Origin: Methylotenera sp.
GTDB lineage: Bacteria > Pseudomonadota > Gammaproteobacteria > Burkholderiales > Methylophilaceae
Length of the DNA: 9,263 nucleotides
Reading direction: 5' to 3'
Assembly (NCBI GenBank): GCA_013816325.1
Contig: JACDEP010000023.1
Span: forward strand, 1-9,263
The notes under the pieces are model-generated. The model was not told the origin of the DNA. It searched no databases and worked only from the letters and a program-made list of their open reading frames with translations. Shown in pieces: positions 1 to 5,426 of the stretch. The translations under genes and the position numbers were made by a program. Numbering within the stretch: position 1 is the first letter of the stretch; the number at the start of each line of letters is the position of its first letter.

Positions 1-479
1 GATTAGCTGTTCGCCAGCCTACCTTGCGTTCATGTACACCGTTTGGTGTTATAAAGATGTTAGAAGCGACTAATATCGAGCTGATGGGTTTAGACGCGGT
101 AGTAGTGGGCGTATCCAATCACGTAGGCCGTCCGATGGCTTTAGAATTATTATTAGCGGGCTGTACTGTCACCAGCTGTCACCGCCATACTAAGGATTTA
201 GCCAAAGCTATCAGCAATGCTGATCTCGTGGTTGCAGCAGCCGGGAAACCAGGCTTGATTAAAGGCGAATGGATTAAGCCAGGTGCTATAGTGGTGGATA
301 TTGGTATCAACCGATTACCGAGTGGCAAACTTGCCGGTGATGTGGAATTTGATATCGCTAAAACACGCGCTAGCTGGATTACCCCTGTACCTGGTGGTGT
401 AGGCCCAATGACCGTGGCAACCTTAATGGAAAATACCCTATTAGGGTTGGAAATGAGTGAACGTAGTTATAAATGCTAA
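1..479 (+). CDS. folD: FolD, bifunctional methylenetetrahydrofolate dehydrogenase/cyclohydrolase (5' end missing)
   Basis: This is the C-terminal part of FolD, a cytosolic enzyme. It oxidises 5,10-methylene-THF to methenyl-THF with NADP and hydrolyses that to 10-formyl-THF, the donor for purines and formyl-Met-tRNA. The reading frame is open from base 3 to TAA at 477-479, giving about 158 visible residues of the roughly 285 usual for the family. The gene therefore begins left of the window, and the catalytic Lys/Asp half is mostly outside. Visible hallmarks are the RSCTPFGV segment, the Rossmann-fold dinucleotide loop GVSNHVGRPM, the AAAGKPG and VVDIGINRL strands, and the family signature PVPGGVGPMTVATL near the end. 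An internal TTG at 24 lies in the middle of conserved sequence and is not a real start. dksA follows 104 bases downstream on the same strand. I see no terminator between them, so readthrough is possible. Identification is secure. Confidence 0.96.
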   Translation, partial: LAVRQPTLRSCTPFGVIKMLEATNIELMGLDAVVVGVSNHVGRPMALELLLAGCTVTSCHRHTKDLAKAISNADLVVAAAGKPGLIKGEWIKPGAIVVDIGINRLPSGKLAGDVEFDIAKTRASWITPVPGGVGPMTVATLMENTLLGLEMSERSYKC

Positions 480-502
480 TAATTCAAGCATTTAGCAGGA
501 TT

Positions 503-531
503 TTGCATCAAAACCTTATTCAGTGTACACT
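503..531 (+). promoter_or_regulatory. Weak candidate sigma70 promoter for dksA
   Basis: In the 104-base gap between folD and dksA, TTGCAT (503-508) and TACACT (526-531) are separated by exactly 17 bases. The match to consensus is only moderate: 3 of 6 at -35 and 4 of 6 at -10. It would start a transcript about 45 bases before the dksA ATG. An AT-rich stretch follows at 541-570. dksA may also be reached by transcription from folD. Confidence 0.3.
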
Positions 532-583
532 CATGCGCTAAATTTTATAACCAGTAACATTTTTGAATTTTTAGGTCAACATT

Positions 584-1006
584 ATGGCTGAAGTAATCAC
601 TAAACAATTCACTCCTTACCAGCCCAAAGCCGGTGAAGAGTATATGAATAAAAACCAGCTGAATCATTTTCGCAAGATTCTGAACGACTGGAAATCTGAG
701 CTAAGTCACGACATCGACCGTACCGTGCATACTATGCAGGACGAAGTCACCATGTTTGCCGACCCTAACGATCGTGCCAGCCAAGAGTCCGACATGGCCC
801 TAGAACTGCGTAACCGTGACCGTGAACGTAAATTGATCAAAAAAATCGACGAAACTTTGCGTAACATTGATGGAAATGAATATGGCTACTGCGAAGGCTG
901 TGGCATTGAAATTGGCCTGAAACGCTTAGAAGCACGCCCCACTGCAACATTATGTATTGACTGCAAAACGCTTGATGAAATGCGTGAGAGACAAGTGGCT
1001 AAATAG
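584..1006 (+). CDS. dksA: DksA, RNA polymerase-binding transcription factor
   Basis: DksA enters the secondary channel of RNA polymerase and, with ppGpp, represses rRNA and ribosomal promoters and activates amino-acid biosynthesis promoters. The protein has 140 residues, against 151 in E. coli; the missing length is at the variable N-terminus. The long coiled coil covers about residues 22-95. Its tip carries D60-P-N-D63-R-A65, equivalent to the functional D71/D74/A76 of E. coli. The ELRNRDRERKLIKKI helix follows. A four-cysteine zinc finger is complete at C103, C106, C124 and C127 (C-x2-C-x17-C-x2-C), so this is the zinc-containing class and not a cysteine-poor paralogue. The ATG at 584 is preferred over the internal Met21 because the PYQPKAGEEYMN segment before it is family-conserved. 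A short TAGGT Shine-Dalgarno-like stretch lies at 572-576. The gene ends at a terminator shared with convergent pnp. Confidence 0.97.
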   Translation: MAEVITKQFTPYQPKAGEEYMNKNQLNHFRKILNDWKSELSHDIDRTVHTMQDEVTMFADPNDRASQESDMALELRNRDRERKLIKKIDETLRNIDGNEYGYCEGCGIEIGLKRLEARPTATLCIDCKTLDEMRERQVAK

Positions 1007-1106
1007 ATGCTTGTTTAGGACATAAAATATTCAATGACCTAGCTAGTAGCGACTAAAGCTAAAAGTGGTGGTCGAAGCCAAAGCAGTAGCATAACATTTA
1101 ATAACA

Positions 1107-1130
1107 AAAAGCCCGCTTTCGCGGGCTTTT
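1107..1130. terminator. Bidirectional intrinsic terminator between dksA and pnp
   Basis: A perfect 10-bp inverted repeat, AAAAGCCCGC (1107-1116) and GCGGGCTTTT (1121-1130), encloses a TTTC loop. The GC-rich core is flanked by A's on the left and T's on the right, so it can act as a Rho-independent terminator on either strand. It lies 100 bases after the dksA stop and only 12 bases after the pnp stop (on the - strand). The rest of the 1007-1142 gap holds no gene that I can support. Confidence 0.9.
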
Positions 1131-1142
1131 GTCTACTTAACT

Positions 1143-3263
1143 TTACTCAGCTGAGTCAGTCTTTTCTTCAGTTGGTGGATCAATCAAAGCCTTCATGCTT
1201 AATCGCACACGGCCTTTTTCATCTGCCTCTACCACTTTAACCTTCACTACATCGCCTTCTTTCAAGAAATCCCCAACCGCATTTACGCGTTGATGTGCGA
1301 TTTGGGAAATGTGCAGCAAGCCATCTTTACCAGGAATTAATGACACGATCGCACCAAAATCAAGTAATTTGATCACAGTACCTTCGTAGGTCTGACCTAC
1401 TTCAACTTCAGCAGTAATTGCCGCGATACGACGTTGTGCTTCAGCTCCTGCTTCAGAGCTTGTACATGCAATTTTTACTGTGCCGTCATCTTCAATATCA
1501 ATCGTGGTGCCAGTTTCTTCCGTTAAGGCACGAATAACTGCGCCACCTTTACCGATTACATCACGAATTTTCTCAGGATTTATTTTCATAGTAATGATGC
1601 GCGGTGCGAATGCTGACATTTCAGTATTAGCTGTACTCATGGCTTGCTTCATGATACCCAAAATATGTGCGCGGCCTTCTTTAGCTTGCGCCAAAGCTAC
1701 TTGCATGATTTCAGCTGTAATGCCTGTGATTTTAATGTCCATTTGCAAGGCAGTGATGCCTTCATCAGTACCTGCAACTTTAAAGTCCATATCACCCAAG
1801 TGGTCTTCATCCCCCAGGATGTCAGTCAACACAGCAACGCGGTTGCCTTCTTTAATTAAGCCCATTGCGATACCTGCAACGTGATTTTTCAAAGGCACAC
1901 CAGCATCCATCATGGCTAATGAACCGCCACATACTGAAGCCATAGAGCTAGAGCCATTTGACTCAGTGATTTCTGACACGATACGTACGGTATAACCAAA
2001 CTCTTCCGCTGTTGGCAATGCAGCAATCAATGCGCGTTTTGCTAAACGGCCATGGCCAATTTCGCGGCGTTTTGGCGTGCCTACACGACCGGTTTCCCCA
2101 GTAGCGTACGGAGGCATGTTGTAATGCAGCATGAAACGGTCTGTGTATTCCCCTTGTAACGCATCAATCACTTGCTCATCACGGCCTGTACCTAACGTTG
2201 CGATTACCAGTGCTTGCGTCTCCCCACGAGTGAACAACGCAGAACCATGGGTGCGAGGCAATACGCCAGTACGCACCGTAATAGGCCGCACAGTACGTGT
2301 ATCGCGGCCATCGATACGTGGTTCGCCATTCAAGATTTGGCTACGAACAGTTTTAGCTTCCAGATTGAAGAACTCTGTTTTTATTTTGTTTGCTTCTTCT
2401 GTTGAAGTTATTTCAGTAATCAATTCCGCCATGACGTGATTTTTGATTTCGTCCAACTTAGCAGAGCGAGCACCTTTTGCCTTGATTTGGAATGCAGCGT
2501 TTACGTCAGCGCTAGCCAATGCAGCTACTTTTTCAATAATCGCTGTATCTGGCTCAGGGGCAACCCAATCCCAAGCGTCTTTAGCCACTTCAGCAGCTAT
2601 TTCGTTAATCATTGTGATTACAGATTGCATGGCTGTATGACCAAACACTACTGCACCCAACATTACTTCTTCAGATAATTCTTTCGCTTCTGATTCCACC
2701 ATCATTACAGCAGTTTCAGTAGCAGCGACGACTAAATCCAATTCAGACCCAACTAATTGTGCTTTAGTAGGGTTGATAATATATTCTTCATTGATATAAC
2801 CAACACGCGCCGCACCTAATGGACCGTAGAATGGAATACCTGAGATTGCCATAGCAGCAGATGCGCCGATGATTGCTGGGATATCAGAATCGATTTCTGG
2901 GTCAGATGACATGACTGTGGCTACGATTTGTACTTCATTCAAAAATGCTTCTGGGAATAATGGACGTAACGGACGATCAATTAAACGGGATGTAAGCGTT
3001 TCTTTTTCTGAAGGACGCCCTTCACGCTTGAAAAAACCGCCTGGAATTTTACCAGCCGCGTAAGTTTTTTCCATGTAATCTACTGTCAATGGAAAGAAGT
3101 CTTGGCCTGCTTTAACTTCTGTTTTACCGACTACCGTAACTAACACAACTGTATCGCCGTAACTTACTAATACTGCGCCGTCAGCCTGACGGGCTATTTC
3201 ACCAGTTTCAATAGTGAGCTCATGCGCACCGTATTGAATACTTTTTTTCACTTTATTAAACAT
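1143..3263 (-). CDS. pnp: Polynucleotide phosphorylase (PNPase)
   Basis: PNPase is a trimeric 3'-5' exoribonuclease that degrades RNA phosphorolytically to nucleoside diphosphates; in many bacteria it works in the RNase E degradosome. The order is a first RNase PH-like domain (about 1-215), a helical linker (about 240-310), the catalytic second RNase PH domain (about 315-545), KH (about 552-612, GKGG loop at 571-574) and S1 (about 622-690). Catalytic residues match E. coli: D487, D493 and K495 within DHLGDMDFK, plus phosphate-site R399/R400 and the ESNGSSS loop at 434-440. The length is 706 residues versus 711 in E. coli. I chose the ATG at 3261-3263 over the in-frame GTG at 3297-3299. The ATG has AAGGA six bases upstream and gives the family-typical MFNKVKKSIQYG, whereas the extra 12 codons would run through hairpins and the Shine-Dalgarno. 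It is the last gene of the cluster, separated from rpsO by a terminator. Confidence 0.97.
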   Translation of the reverse strand: MFNKVKKSIQYGAHELTIETGEIARQADGAVLVSYGDTVVLVTVVGKTEVKAGQDFFPLTVDYMEKTYAAGKIPGGFFKREGRPSEKETLTSRLIDRPLRPLFPEAFLNEVQIVATVMSSDPEIDSDIPAIIGASAAMAISGIPFYGPLGAARVGYINEEYIINPTKAQLVGSELDLVVAATETAVMMVESEAKELSEEVMLGAVVFGHTAMQSVITMINEIAAEVAKDAWDWVAPEPDTAIIEKVAALASADVNAAFQIKAKGARSAKLDEIKNHVMAELITEITSTEEANKIKTEFFNLEAKTVRSQILNGEPRIDGRDTRTVRPITVRTGVLPRTHGSALFTRGETQALVIATLGTGRDEQVIDALQGEYTDRFMLHYNMPPYATGETGRVGTPKRREIGHGRLAKRALIAALPTAEEFGYTVRIVSEITESNGSSSMASVCGGSLAMMDAGVPLKNHVAGIAMGLIKEGNRVAVLTDILGDEDHLGDMDFKVAGTDEGITALQMDIKITGITAEIMQVALAQAKEGRAHILGIMKQAMSTANTEMSAFAPRIITMKINPEKIRDVIGKGGAVIRALTEETGTTIDIEDDGTVKIACTSSEAGAEAQRRIAAITAEVEVGQTYEGTVIKLLDFGAIVSLIPGKDGLLHISQIAHQRVNAVGDFLKEGDVVKVKVVEADEKGRVRLSMKALIDPPTEEKTDSAE

Positions 3264-3269
3264 TATTTT

Positions 3270-3274
3270 TCCTT
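3270..3274 (-). promoter_or_regulatory. pnp ribosome binding site that decides the start
   Basis: On the - strand AAGGA lies six bases before ATG 3261-3263. It falls inside the apparent N-terminal extension that a GTG start at 3299 would give, which argues for the ATG. A hairpin ends one base upstream of it. Confidence 0.8.
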
Positions 3275-3275
3275 T

Positions 3276-3313
3276 GTCTATCAATAGACTGTTATTCACT
3301 AAACCAATAACAG
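3276..3313 (-). promoter_or_regulatory. Two adjacent hairpins in the pnp leader
   Basis: Read on the - strand, CTGTTATT and AATAACAG form a perfect 8-bp stem (arms at 3306-3313 and 3289-3296, 9-base loop). GTCTAT and ATAGAC follow directly (arms at 3284-3289 and 3276-3281, physically GTCTA with a TTGA loop). The two share base 3289, so they stack or compete by one pair. The second ends one base before the pnp Shine-Dalgarno. In E. coli the pnp leader folds into a stem cut by RNase III, and PNPase then represses its own translation. A similar role here is an inference from position and structure. Confidence 0.5.
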
Positions 3314-3362
3314 CCTTGGTATTTTATTAGATTGTGAGTAATACTTCGTTAGCTTTTTGCTC

Positions 3363-3416
3363 GCTGCCTAGATGTACCTTTCGTACTATCAATGCTGCTT
3401 ACTCCTTGCTGCCTAG
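3363..3416. repeat. 9-bp direct repeat in the rpsO-pnp spacer
   Basis: GCTGCCTAG occurs at 3363-3371 and again at 3408-3416, 45 bases apart. Similarity extends loosely to the left of each copy (GCTC versus CCTT). An imperfect hairpin, GAT-GTAC-CTTTC-GTAC-T-ATC (3371-3390), lies between the copies. No open reading frame explains the sequence. It could be a remnant of an intergenic repeat family or part of the pnp leader. Confidence 0.4.
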
Positions 3417-3441
3417 CCTCACTGCACTTTAGAAATACGCC

Positions 3442-3453
3442 AGTTAATTAACT
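3442..3453. other. 12-bp perfect palindrome in the rpsO-pnp spacer
   Basis: AGTTAATTAACT reads the same on both strands. It lies 25 bases past the rpsO terminator stem and about 180 bases before the pnp start. It is AT-rich, so chance is plausible. Its position upstream of pnp would also suit an operator-type site. I see no convincing -35/-10 pair for pnp around it. Confidence 0.3.
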
Positions 3454-3477
3454 TCTTTTGTGATAATTTTTAAAAGC

Positions 3478-3514
3478 AAAAAGCCGACGCATATCACCAT
3501 GCAATCGGCTTTTT
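3478..3514 (-). terminator. Intrinsic terminator after rpsO
   Basis: The arms AAAAAGCCGA (3478-3487) and TCGGCTTTTT (3505-3514) pair over 10 bp. An inner GCAT/ATGC stem (3489-3492 with 3499-3502) and an ATCACC loop extend the hairpin. On the - strand the stem is followed by TTTTTGCTTTTA, a reasonable U-tract. It begins about 50 bases after the rpsO stop codon. It probably ends most rpsO transcripts and lowers pnp readthrough, as the terminator at the same place does in E. coli. Confidence 0.85.
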
Positions 3515-3566
3515 TACAATTATAAAAGTGCGCTAGATTTTCTCAAGCAAATCACTTTTATAAAAA

Positions 3567-3836
3567 TTACTTACGTAAGCTCAAACGCTCGATCAGTGTT
3601 TGATAACGGCTAACGTCTTTACGTTTTAAATAGTCCAACAAACTACGGCGTTGACTTACCAAAGCCAATAATCCGCGGCGTGAGTGGTTGTCTTTTTTGT
3701 TAGATTTGAAATGTTCTGTTAGATAAGTAATACGGCTAGTTAAAAGTGCGACTTGCACTTCCGGGCTTGCAGTATCATTTGGGGCACGTTGATATTCCTT
3801 AACGATTTTTGCTGTATCTTGAGCTGTATTTGGCAT
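3567..3836 (-). CDS. rpsO: 30S ribosomal protein S15
   Basis: S15 is a primary 16S rRNA binder that nucleates the platform of the small subunit by gripping the three-way junction of helices 20-22. In E. coli it also represses its own translation. The protein is all-helical with the family blocks DTASPEVQVALLT (21-33), HSRRGLL (51-57), RRSLLDYLKRKD (63-74) and the C-terminal LIERLSLRK. Two ATG codons stand side by side at 3837-3839 and 3834-3836. I use the second, because AGGA at 3844-3847 is seven bases from it but only four from the first. It also gives 89 residues, the same as E. coli S15. The difference is one methionine and is not settled by sequence alone. The gene has its own promoter and structured leader upstream and its own terminator downstream, so it can be made independently of the nusA operon. 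Confidence 0.97.
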   Translation of the reverse strand: MPNTAQDTAKIVKEYQRAPNDTASPEVQVALLTSRITYLTEHFKSNKKDNHSRRGLLALVSQRRSLLDYLKRKDVSRYQTLIERLSLRK

Positions 3837-3839
3837 CAT

Positions 3840-3950
3840 TTATTCCTAATAGATTAGCGACAATACAAAAGCAGGCATATTTTTCCCGCTAAAGCATTCG
3901 GTTACCCAATCATTTAAATCCTATAGATTATTTTATTGACTAAGTAACCG
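3840..3950 (-). promoter_or_regulatory. Structured rpsO mRNA leader, candidate S15 autoregulatory element
   Basis: Read as - strand RNA, the leader opens with CGGUUAC (3944-3950), which can pair with GUAACCG (3899-3905); a minor CAAU/AUUG helix (3935-3938 with 3907-3910) lies inside. Next, helix A pairs 3885-3890 with 3870-3875 (AGCGGG with CCUGCU, one G-U pair beside G-C pairs). Helix B pairs 3887-3892 with 3854-3859 (UUAGCG with CGCUAA). A and B share 3887-3890, so only one can form unless the RNA rearranges. Helix B ends seven bases before the AGGA Shine-Dalgarno (3844-3847). S15 is known in other bacteria to bind leader helices with a G-U/G-C step and to block initiation. The structure is seen; the S15 control is inferred. 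Confidence 0.5.
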
Positions 3951-3953
3951 CGC

Positions 3954-3982
3954 ATTTTAACTATAAAACTATGATTTATCAA
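3954..3982 (-). promoter_or_regulatory. sigma70-type promoter for rpsO
   Basis: On the - strand TTGATA (3977-3982) and TAAAAT (3954-3959) are separated by exactly 17 bases. Each hexamer matches the TTGACA/TATAAT consensus at five of six positions, the best promoter match I found in the window. It lies wholly in the truB-rpsO spacer. Transcription should start near 3945-3948, about 110 bases before the rpsO start. E. coli has an rpsO promoter at the same location. Confidence 0.7.
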
Positions 3983-4008
3983 GCATATTTTGAAAGCGTT
4001 CATGTTGA

Positions 4009-4911
4009 CTATGTGACTACTATTAAACGCTTAGGACCAACCTTCCCATCCGGTTGTAATTCGCCCAAACCTAAAAACACTTGATCATCAGTATATAAAC
4101 GGAGCATCCCACTAACGACTACTCCGCTTTTCCATACTGACTGGCCTTGCTGCAGATAATGCGTACTATCCGCGTCGAAAGTCAATGCGGGCAAATGCAT
4201 GACGGCAGTATCCGCTGGAAGTAAAGCAGCACTACGTGCTTCAGTAGACATGACCTCGAACTGTTCAAGTGTAATTGCTTGCGCAATTAAATAGTTAGCG
4301 GTAGCCGTTCTACGCAGGCCTATTAAATGCGCCCCACAGCCCAACTGCTTGCCTATCTCTTCAGCCAGCGTACGGATATAGGTGCCCTTGCTGCAAGTAA
4401 CGGTAATTTCAGCGATATCTTTGTCAAACGTATTAAATTGAATTTCCCGTATATAAACCGTACGCGCTTTACGCTCAATCTCGATGCCAGCTCGGGCATA
4501 CTCATAAAGAGCTTTACCTTCATGTTTTAACGCTGAATACATAGGTGGCACTTGCGTAATTTCGCCTGTGAATTTTTCGCAGACTTGTTTGAATTGTGCT
4601 TCGCTTACGTTAACTGATTGTGTGGATAAAACTTCACCTTCAGCATCGCCGGTCTTGGTGGTGACACCCAATTTAATGCAGGCTTCATAGGTTTTATCAG
4701 CATCCGTTAAATAGTGCGCAAACTTGGTAGCCTCGCCAAAACACAATGGCAGCAAGCCTGTTGCAAGGGGATCCAGCGTACCGGTATGCCCTGCCTTTGC
4801 GGCTTGCAATAGCCATTTGGCTTTTTGCAACGCTTGGTTAGATGAAAAGCCAATAGGCTTATCTAGCAATAGCACGCCACTGATAGGCTTTTTAGGTCTT
4901 TTGTACTGCAA
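4009..4911 (-). CDS. truB: TruB, tRNA pseudouridine-55 synthase
   Basis: TruB converts U55 in the T-loop of tRNAs to pseudouridine and acts as a tRNA-folding chaperone. The 300-residue protein opens with ISGVLLLDKPIGFSSN. It carries the catalytic motif GHTGTLDPLATGLLP (41-55) with nucleophile D47, the stacking Y75 in DKTYEA, and GTYIRTL (176-182) with R180; these match D48, Y76 and R181 of E. coli. A small C-terminal RNA-binding (PUA-like) region follows from about residue 240. The start is unusual: no ATG or GTG is available in frame, and TTG at 4909-4911 gives an N-terminus the same length as E. coli TruB. No purine-rich Shine-Dalgarno precedes it. It lies 27 bases after the rbfA stop and in the same frame, so translation may depend on ribosomes ending rbfA. 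An ATT at 4918-4920 is the only nearby alternative I see. Confidence 0.94.
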   Translation of the reverse strand: MQYKRPKKPISGVLLLDKPIGFSSNQALQKAKWLLQAAKAGHTGTLDPLATGLLPLCFGEATKFAHYLTDADKTYEACIKLGVTTKTGDAEGEVLSTQSVNVSEAQFKQVCEKFTGEITQVPPMYSALKHEGKALYEYARAGIEIERKARTVYIREIQFNTFDKDIAEITVTCSKGTYIRTLAEEIGKQLGCGAHLIGLRRTATANYLIAQAITLEQFEVMSTEARSAALLPADTAVMHLPALTFDADSTHYLQQGQSVWKSGVVVSGMLRLYTDDQVFLGLGELQPDGKVGPKRLIVVT

Positions 4912-4938
4912 GGGATGAATAAAAATTAAATAAGGAGA

Positions 4939-5295
4939 TTATTGCTTATGGGGATTCGAAGCAAGGGCCTCATCAATCAATTGGGACATTTTCATGCCGT
5001 TATCGATGGATGCATCATAGACGAAATGCAATTGTGGCACAGTACGTAATAACATGCGCTTAGCAAGTTGCGTGCGCAGATAGCCTGCGGACTTTTCCAG
5101 TCCTTGCTGCATACTTTCACTAGCTTTGGCTGCACTATAGAAAATCTTGGCGTGCGCCATATCTCCCGTAACTTCGACGGCAGTAATCGTCACCATGCCA
5201 ACCCGCGGATCTTTCACCTCAAATTGTAATAGATCCGCCAGCTCGCGCTGCATTTGTTCCGCAACGCGGTGACTACGTGAAAAATCTTTAGCCAT
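4939..5295 (-). CDS. rbfA: RbfA, 30S ribosome-binding factor A
   Basis: RbfA binds immature 30S subunits and helps process the 5' end of 16S rRNA; it is important in the cold. The 118-residue protein is a single type II KH fold. The start MAKDFSRSHRVAEQMQREL is family-typical. KDPRVGMVTIT (28-38) follows, then the interrupted helix pair with S69-A-G71 in place of a GXXG loop, as expected for RbfA. It ends with RTVPQLHFVYD (84-94) and GMKMSQLID (100-108). The acidic or basic tail seen in E. coli (133 residues) is shorter here. Spacing to truB is 27 bases and to infB upstream 131 bases. The Shine-Dalgarno is poor: the nearest purine run (CGGA) ends about 11 bases before the ATG. Confidence 0.95.
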   Translation of the reverse strand: MAKDFSRSHRVAEQMQRELADLLQFEVKDPRVGMVTITAVEVTGDMAHAKIFYSAAKASESMQQGLEKSAGYLRTQLAKRMLLRTVPQLHFVYDASIDNGMKMSQLIDEALASNPHKQ

Positions 5296-5342
5296 GTTTT
5301 ATATATTCCGATAACTTAAAAGTTCAAATGAGACTAGATGAA

Positions 5343-5395
5343 ACTATAAGTGCAAACGCGGGCATACAGTTAGTATGGGAGCGAGTGTTTATAGT
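5343..5395 (-). other. Imperfect long hairpin in the infB-rbfA spacer
   Basis: Outer arms ACTATAA (5343-5349) and TTATAGT (5389-5395) are perfect 7-bp complements. An alternative inner register lets AAAC pair with GTTT. In the middle CATAC (5363-5367) and GTATG (5373-5377) form a 5-bp stem with a 5-base loop. There is no U-tract, so it is not a standard terminator. It occupies most of the 131-base gap (5296-5426), which contains no gene I can support. It could protect or process the mRNA between infB and rbfA; that is an inference. Confidence 0.35.
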
Positions 5396-5426
5396 GTTGC
5401 ACGACGTATCATGACGAATTTTTGAG

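Noticed and set aside
1480..1884. 134-codon open frame on the + strand inside pnp
   Set aside because: It lies opposite strongly conserved pnp codons, has no family resemblance I can see, and is a shadow of the real gene.
3264..3299. In-frame GTG at 3299 that would lengthen PNPase by 12 residues
   Set aside because: The extension contains the Shine-Dalgarno for the ATG at 3263 and two hairpins, and MFNKVKK is the usual family N-terminus.
3300..3477. Possible sigma70 promoter for pnp, for example the TTGATA near 3387-3392
   Set aside because: No acceptable -10 hexamer lies 16-18 bases downstream; other combinations tried were equally poor.
5302..5337. TTGAAC-N18-TATAAA on the - strand just before rbfA
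   Set aside because: The -10 would put the transcript start inside or at the rbfA start codon. With an 18-base gap and a weak -35 in AT-rich DNA, chance is more likely; a leaderless rbfA mRNA is possible but unsupported.
5389..5412. Seven-codon frame starting ATG on the - strand in the infB-rbfA spacer
   Set aside because: There is no Shine-Dalgarno, its 3' end lies in the hairpin arm, and it is too short to judge from sequence.
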